DNA from: Cyanidium caldarium
Taxonomy: Eukaryota > Rhodophyta > Bangiophyceae > Cyanidiales > Cyanidiaceae
Length of the DNA: 64,000 bases
Assembly: GCA_026184775.1 (NCBI GenBank)
Contig: JANCYW010000011.1
Coordinates: 124,001 to 188,000, forward strand
Direction: 5' to 3'
Position 1 is the stretch's first letter; the number at the start of each line of letters is the position of its first letter. Made by a program: the position numbers and the translations under genes. Below, piece by piece: positions 59,959-64,000 of this stretch. A model generated the notes under the pieces. It was not told the origin of the DNA. It searched no databases and was given only the letters and a program-made list of their open reading frames with translations.

Positions 59959-60915
59959 TCAGGTGGCCGGAATGGAGAGAGACGGGGTCGTATGCACATA
60001 CCTCAACACATCCGCCCAGGGCACCACTGCGGTGCAGCGTGGGCAGACAATGCGGTCGGTAAGAAGAGGCTCGGTGGCGTCTGTCGTTGCTACACAACGT
60101 AGATGAAAAGTAGTGACACATTCTGGACAGGCACTGCGCACATCGGCGCCCACCGGCCGGCCATCCTGGCGACGGCACACATAACAGGCAGCGCTATCGA
60201 TACCGGATCGCCGCGATGAAATGCAGCTGCCGAGACCATCAGGCACCAACTGCGCCACCTCGGCCAGGCGCGTGTACCGCTGGATGCGTACTTGCAACGG
60301 CAAACAGGACAAGAAGGTCTCATCGACCGCGGCTGACGAGACGCCAGCCGGTGGGGACAACACCACCACCCGCAGTGGTAGACAATTCCACGGACGCGTG
60401 CGCAGCATAGCATCTAGAACATGCAGTTTGCTGAGCACGCCGACTCGGGCAGCGCGGCCTGCAGCTCTGCACTTGGGGGCGGTCGGCAGCAGCGCCTCCG
60501 TTTCCGACCCGTTCATGTACTGTGGATGCTGCCACAACCACTCAAACTGCATCGCCTGTTGCGTATCCCGGAAGCCCTCCACCAACAACAGCATGCTCCA
60601 CGGGCGGTGCGCCCGTGTCCGCCGCGCACCGGCATGCTTCAGCTCTCCGTTGTGTTCTCGCAGCCGTCGGTACGGATCAGTGGTGAAGCCGATGTAGGTG
60701 CGATGGCGCGAACGCCGATCGGTACTCAGAGAGCGCAATAAATAACAGCAGTAGCGCCGGGCCCGGCAAGCGCAGGAGTTGATCTCTCGCGTGGGTCGAG
60801 CCTCTCCAACCAGGTTTTCATCCGACAGAGCACCGTCGCTTGTTGCAGTGCACCAACTCGCCAATTGCTCGTCGTCGATTTGCTTGTGGGTAGTCCATTC
60901 GTCACACCAGCTCAT
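59959..60915 (-). CDS. SLX1: Structure-specific endonuclease subunit SLX1
   Basis: A 318-residue protein with the full SLX1 layout. The GIY-YIG nuclease (about 60-140) has CCYLLRSL, TYIGFTTDPYRRLREHNG (with the catalytic Arg) and MQFEWLWQHP (with the metal-binding Glu). After a linker, a C-terminal RING/PHD-like zinc finger (about 245-310) carries CYVC, CPEC, the FHLRC His-Cys pair and CPRC. With SLX4 it cuts Holliday junctions, 5' flaps and other branched DNA. ATG 60915 is preferred as it leaves a short N-terminus, though here about 60 residues precede the nuclease, more than in human SLX1. It is divergent from CENP-X (159 bp). Confidence 0.92.
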   Translation of the reverse strand: MSWCDEWTTHKQIDDEQLASWCTATSDGALSDENLVGEARPTREINSCACRARRYCCYLLRSLSTDRRSRHRTYIGFTTDPYRRLREHNGELKHAGARRTRAHRPWSMLLLVEGFRDTQQAMQFEWLWQHPQYMNGSETEALLPTAPKCRAAGRAARVGVLSKLHVLDAMLRTRPWNCLPLRVVVLSPPAGVSSAAVDETFLSCLPLQVRIQRYTRLAEVAQLVPDGLGSCISSRRSGIDSAACYVCRRQDGRPVGADVRSACPECVTTFHLRCVATTDATEPLLTDRIVCPRCTAVVPWADVLRYVHTTPSLSIPAT

Positions 60916-61074
60916 GGGGAGCGTCTCTCCGGAGTCGCACTCCCTGTTGCGACTTGCGTTCGCAGCTTGTGCTGGAAGGGCACACCGACCGAAACGGCTG
61001 TCGTCGATGCGTTTGGCGCGACAAATCGTAACGGCTCGCTCCGCTTCGGGAGCTGACCTCCTCCTCACCACAAT

Positions 61075-61497
61075 ATGGATCCCGACGCCCTCGTCCATCA
61101 CCCCTTCTCCGGCCACGGCCGTGGCCTTCCACCTTTCGGCAGACAGCGTGTCACCACCTGGAAAAACGACCTTCCTGGCACCGATTCACCCTGGCTGACT
61201 CGCCACGGCGTCGCGGCGCTCCTGGAAGAGGGCGTGGAGGCGGCGAGTGCCGCTGCAGGCTCCGGTTCGCGCGGTATGCGTTTACGAGACGAGGCTGTGA
61301 CCGTGGCACAGCGCCACTTGACTTGTTTGGTGCGCGAGGCCCTGGAGCGAGCTGCGCTGGAGGCGGAAATTGACGCCCGCGCCCAGCAGGGAGATTCGGC
61401 CCCTGAAGCACCATCGGGCACAGGTTCGCCTAGTACGGTTCGGGTGGACGCCGACCACCTGCTGCGAATTCTACCACAACTGCTGCTGGATTTCTAA
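61075..61497 (+). CDS. CENPX: CENP-X / MHF2 histone-fold protein
   Basis: A 140-residue protein ending VRVDADHLLRILPQLLLDF, a near-perfect match to the human CENP-X C-terminus (RVDVDQLEKVLPQLLLDF). The preceding helix (LRDEAVTVAQRHLTCLVREALERAALEAEID) fits the histone-fold alpha-2, and alpha-1 is probably within GVAALLEEGVEAA. With CENP-S it forms the MHF tetramer, which binds branched DNA, activates FANCM and sits at kinetochores. The protein is longer than human (81) through an N-terminal extension and a Gly/Ser/Pro loop before the last helix. Its stop is 4 bp from that of the opposite-strand SDR gene. Confidence 0.85.
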   Translation: MDPDALVHHPFSGHGRGLPPFGRQRVTTWKNDLPGTDSPWLTRHGVAALLEEGVEAASAAAGSGSRGMRLRDEAVTVAQRHLTCLVREALERAALEAEIDARAQQGDSAPEAPSGTGSPSTVRVDADHLLRILPQLLLDF

Positions 61498-61501
61498 CGT
61501 T

Positions 61502-62614
61502 TTACTTGAATCGCTCCTCGATGGAGCGCAAACGCGTGCGAGACACCAACCCGGTCTCCCACATGGAGGACACCTCCAGCGTCAGGTCGAGTGGCCGCTG
61601 CAGACCGCTTTCCGACGACAGACCCGGTTGCACCCGACGTGCCACGGTCTCCGCACTCACATTCCACACGTGTCGCGCCAGCAGCTGTGCTAGCTGATAG
61701 CGGTTGGCGGTCTGCGCACATGTCAGGTGCACCACAGTGGGCACCGTTGCATCGACACACTCTCCCATTCGTTTCACACCCAGCGCCATCTCTACCAACG
61801 CCGCGCCCAAGTCCTCGGCCCAGCTCATGTTACGTGGCTCATCCACGAATAACGTCACCGGCGACGGATGGTCATAGGTGAGCGCGTCACGCAGAAAAGC
61901 AATCGCCTTGCCGTCTTCCTCGGGCGACTCGCCCAGCGAGAGGATGAGGGAGGTGCGGGCGATGACCAAGTCCGGATGTCGCAACGCTTTCAACGCGTCT
62001 TCCATCTCCACCTTGTACCGCGCATACGGATTGGTCGGCCGAGTCGCCGAGGTGGTGCAGTACGGCGCGTGCGGCGGCACGCCGTCAAATACCTGATCGG
62101 TGGAGATGGCGATGAAGCGACAGCGGTGCGGTGAGGCGTTGCTGGCGCGGCCAGCGGCCACCACATCGTCCACCAGGCCGCGACGAATACGCGGCCCGCC
62201 TTGGCCCGCCGCGCCGCCATGCTTCGGCGCCGCACAGTATACCACTGTGGCAAACGCGTCCGAGTTTTGTAGTGGCGCCAGCAACGCCGCGACCGCCTGC
62301 CGATCCGCGGTGTCCAACTGCACCCAATGCAACTCGGGAATGGAGTGCGTCTGCGGCAATCGCAGCTGCGACGGTGGCGTGTGATGGTACGTCGCCCATA
62401 TAGAGCGAAAGTAGACAAGGCGAGTCGAATGGGATTTGGGGTCGTCTCCCGCTACTGTCGTGTGGTTGTCCCCGTTTTCCAGCTGCAGCGCTGCTCGGAG
62501 GACGCAGCGGCCGAGCTCGCCGGTGGCGCCGATGATCACCAACTGCCGCGGCTCATCGACACCCGGACGGAACGAGCGGTAAACGGGTTGACTTTCTGTG
62601 ATGGTCTCTGGCAT
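61502..62614 (-). CDS. RmlD/MAT2B-like extended SDR
   Basis: A 370-residue NAD(P)-binding Rossmann protein. IGATGELG (28-35) is the cofactor site. FIAISTDQVFDG, then NPYARYKVEMED (YxxxK) and LVIARTSLILSLG, are typical of dTDP-4-dehydrorhamnose reductase and of MAT2B, the regulatory subunit of methionine adenosyltransferase. The late block TVPTVVHLTCAQTANRYQLAQLL fits as well. Whether it reduces a nucleotide sugar or regulates another enzyme cannot be told from sequence. The N-terminal 20 residues are not a clear targeting peptide. ATG 62614 is the only good start. It is divergent from the BRO1 gene (171 bp). Confidence 0.82.
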   Translation of the reverse strand: MPETITESQPVYRSFRPGVDEPRQLVIIGATGELGRCVLRAALQLENGDNHTTVAGDDPKSHSTRLVYFRSIWATYHHTPPSQLRLPQTHSIPELHWVQLDTADRQAVAALLAPLQNSDAFATVVYCAAPKHGGAAGQGGPRIRRGLVDDVVAAGRASNASPHRCRFIAISTDQVFDGVPPHAPYCTTSATRPTNPYARYKVEMEDALKALRHPDLVIARTSLILSLGESPEEDGKAIAFLRDALTYDHPSPVTLFVDEPRNMSWAEDLGAALVEMALGVKRMGECVDATVPTVVHLTCAQTANRYQLAQLLARHVWNVSAETVARRVQPGLSSESGLQRPLDLTLEVSSMWETGLVSRTRLRSIEERFK

Positions 62615-62785
62615 TTTCTTTCATCCTGAACGGGTGCGGGCTGTCCTCGACGCTGACTGCCATCCACCGAGCCACACCCGTCTCCCGCGGCCGTGCGTTC
62701 CGCGCGAGAGACAGCACTCGGGCGTTGCGCTCCGCTTTTCTCGCCCGGTGCCCTCGCTCACCCTCCCAAGAGTGCTATTCCCACC

Positions 62786-64000
62786 ATGTTAACCATCCAA
62801 GCACCACAAAAAGCAACTCATGTGGATTACACCCTGTCCGACTCGTTGCTGCGGGCGGTACAAGAGGCGCACGGGGCGGTAGACGTGGTGGCGCTGACGC
62901 AGCTGGTGGAGCGGTTCGGCTCGGCGTGTGCGCACTGGCAGGCGCGGCGGCAGCGAGTGACCGCCATATGCTCGGTGTCCGGTGAGGAGTACTCCAAGGA
63001 TGCGGTGGAGACGCTACAGGATTATTATCGCGAGTTGTGCTTTTTAGAGACGCGTTTTCGGTTCGGCACCGGGGGCAGCAGCACCGCTGCGAGCCGGGCA
63101 TTGCGGGGCAAGCGGGGTGAGGCCGCACCAGAGCCGTCGTCATCGTCTGCGAGCGCTTCCGAGCGGGATGTCGCAGTGGTGCCGGTGGTGTTCAGCTGGT
63201 ACGATGCGGTGTTGAGCAACAAAAAGTGCGCGCTGGCGGACAGCAGGCTGGAAAAGGCGGCTGTGGCCTTCAACATAGGCACTTGTTACGCCGCTCGCGG
63301 CCGTCGCCTCGTCGCCAGCGACACCGCTGGTGCCGCCGAGTTTCAAGCCGCCGGCCGGGAGTTTCAGCTCGCTGCCGGCTATTTCGCTTGGTTGCAGCGC
63401 ACGCCGCTGCACCGTCTGGGCGACACGATGACGCCCGACCTGCAGACCAAAGTGCTCAAGGTGCTCGAACTGTGCATGCTGGCCAACGCGCAGTTGTGTG
63501 TGCTCGAGCTGGCTATCAGCTCCAAAAAGTCGCTGATGAACACCAGTCGCATCGCTTCCGGTGCCGCCGAGCTGTTGTGCTCGGTGCGGGTGCGGCTCCC
63601 GGAAAAGTACTTCCCGCCGCTGTTCGTCGAAGTGGTCGACGCGTTGCAGCTGTATGCGTCGGCGCAAGCCGAGTTTCATTGTGCATTGGATTTGGATGAT
63701 GAGGGCAGCGGCAATGTGGCGCAGCTGCTGGCCAAAGGCAACGATGCCTGTGTGGAGCGATTGTGGCGGTATCACAAGGCGGCGCAACAGGCCGAGGCGG
63801 CGCTGCGAAAGAGCGCCGTCGCCCACAACGCCTTCCTGTCGGCGCGCCTGCAAGCGATTGCCGGCCGCTGTAACGCCGCCGCTCGCCGTTGCGAACAGGA
63901 GAATGCGGTTGTGTTCCAGATTGAGAGCGGCAACGACCACGCCGAGCGACGCATCCGCGAGCTGCCCGCCGTCGGCAGTACGGTGTTGGTGAGCGTGCCC
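62786..64000 (+). CDS. BRO1-domain protein (ALIX/Bro1-like), 5' part
   Basis: At least 405 residues; the gene runs off the window. The whole visible part is a BRO1 domain: ALTQLVERFGSACAHW, then DAVETLQDYYRELCFLETRF, FSWYDAVLSNKK, KAAVAFNIGTCYA, MLANAQLCVLELAIS and QAEFHCALDLDD, following human ALIX block by block. BRO1 domains bind ESCRT-III (CHMP4/Snf7) and act in endosomal sorting, membrane repair and cytokinesis. Whether a V domain and Pro-rich tail follow is outside the window. ATG 62786 (caccATG) gives the normal short N-terminus. A Ser/Ala-rich insert occurs near residues 100-125. Confidence 0.9.
   Translation, partial: MLTIQAPQKATHVDYTLSDSLLRAVQEAHGAVDVVALTQLVERFGSACAHWQARRQRVTAICSVSGEEYSKDAVETLQDYYRELCFLETRFRFGTGGSSTAASRALRGKRGEAAPEPSSSSASASERDVAVVPVVFSWYDAVLSNKKCALADSRLEKAAVAFNIGTCYAARGRRLVASDTAGAAEFQAAGREFQLAAGYFAWLQRTPLHRLGDTMTPDLQTKVLKVLELCMLANAQLCVLELAISSKKSLMNTSRIASGAAELLCSVRVRLPEKYFPPLFVEVVDALQLYASAQAEFHCALDLDDEGSGNVAQLLAKGNDACVERLWRYHKAAQQAEAALRKSAVAHNAFLSARLQAIAGRCNAAARRCEQENAVVFQIESGNDHAERRIRELPAVGSTVLVSVP

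Overview
The window is nuclear DNA from a very compact, GC-rich (roughly two-thirds by eye), almost intron-free eukaryote. The genes are eukaryotic: LSm7, CBP20, eIF3j, TRAP-alpha, RPN2, RPT4, ubiquitin-eL40, DOP1, MLH1, POLD3, CENP-X, SLX1, a BRO1 protein and uL4. Several are bacterial-type proteins with N-terminal extensions that look like organelle targeting peptides (FtsH, DnaG primase, LeuRS, TyrRS, uL15, HSP60). FtsH and DnaG point to a primary plastid. Nuclear DnaG, near-absence of introns, an ACTAAC branch site and an enlarged U5-like RNA together suggest a cyanidiophycean red alga, possibly a high-GC lineage such as Cyanidium. This assignment is inference.

Layout. 0-5 kb: the 3' end of an LSm7-like gene, organellar leucyl-tRNA synthetase and a U5 snRNA candidate. 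5-12 kb: a NUMOD3/DnaJ-zinc-finger protein, plastid FtsH and a myristoylatable ankyrin protein. 12-21 kb: cytosolic uL4 and organellar uL15, dCMP deaminase and MLH1, a bacterial Hc1-type small protein, hydroxypyruvate reductase and an orphan. 21-31 kb: DnaG primase, eIF3j, a Ca2+/H+ exchanger and RPN2. 31-41 kb: CBP20, TRAP-alpha, a HAD 5'-nucleotidase, HPPK-DHPS, POLD3, organellar TyrRS and a membrane SDR. 41-53 kb: DOP1, endonuclease V, mitochondrial HSP60 (the only clear intron), a DUF547 protein and glutathione reductase. 53-64 kb: a TPR-like orphan, an AFG2-type AAA ATPase, RPT4, ubiquitin-eL40, a CS-like protein, SLX1, CENP-X, an RmlD-like SDR and a BRO1 protein that runs off the end.

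Genes lie on both strands, usually 100-500 bp apart, and many are divergent pairs. Some pairs share a theme: RPT4 with ubiquitin-eL40 (protein turnover), SLX1 with CENP-X (replication-fork and crosslink repair), and dCMP deaminase with MLH1 (DNA precursor supply and repair). RNA processing is represented by LSm7, U5, CBP20 and the HSP60 intron.

I saw no transposon, virus-like element, CRISPR array, rRNA or convincing tRNA. Most long antisense reading frames are shadows produced by the GC-rich third codon positions.
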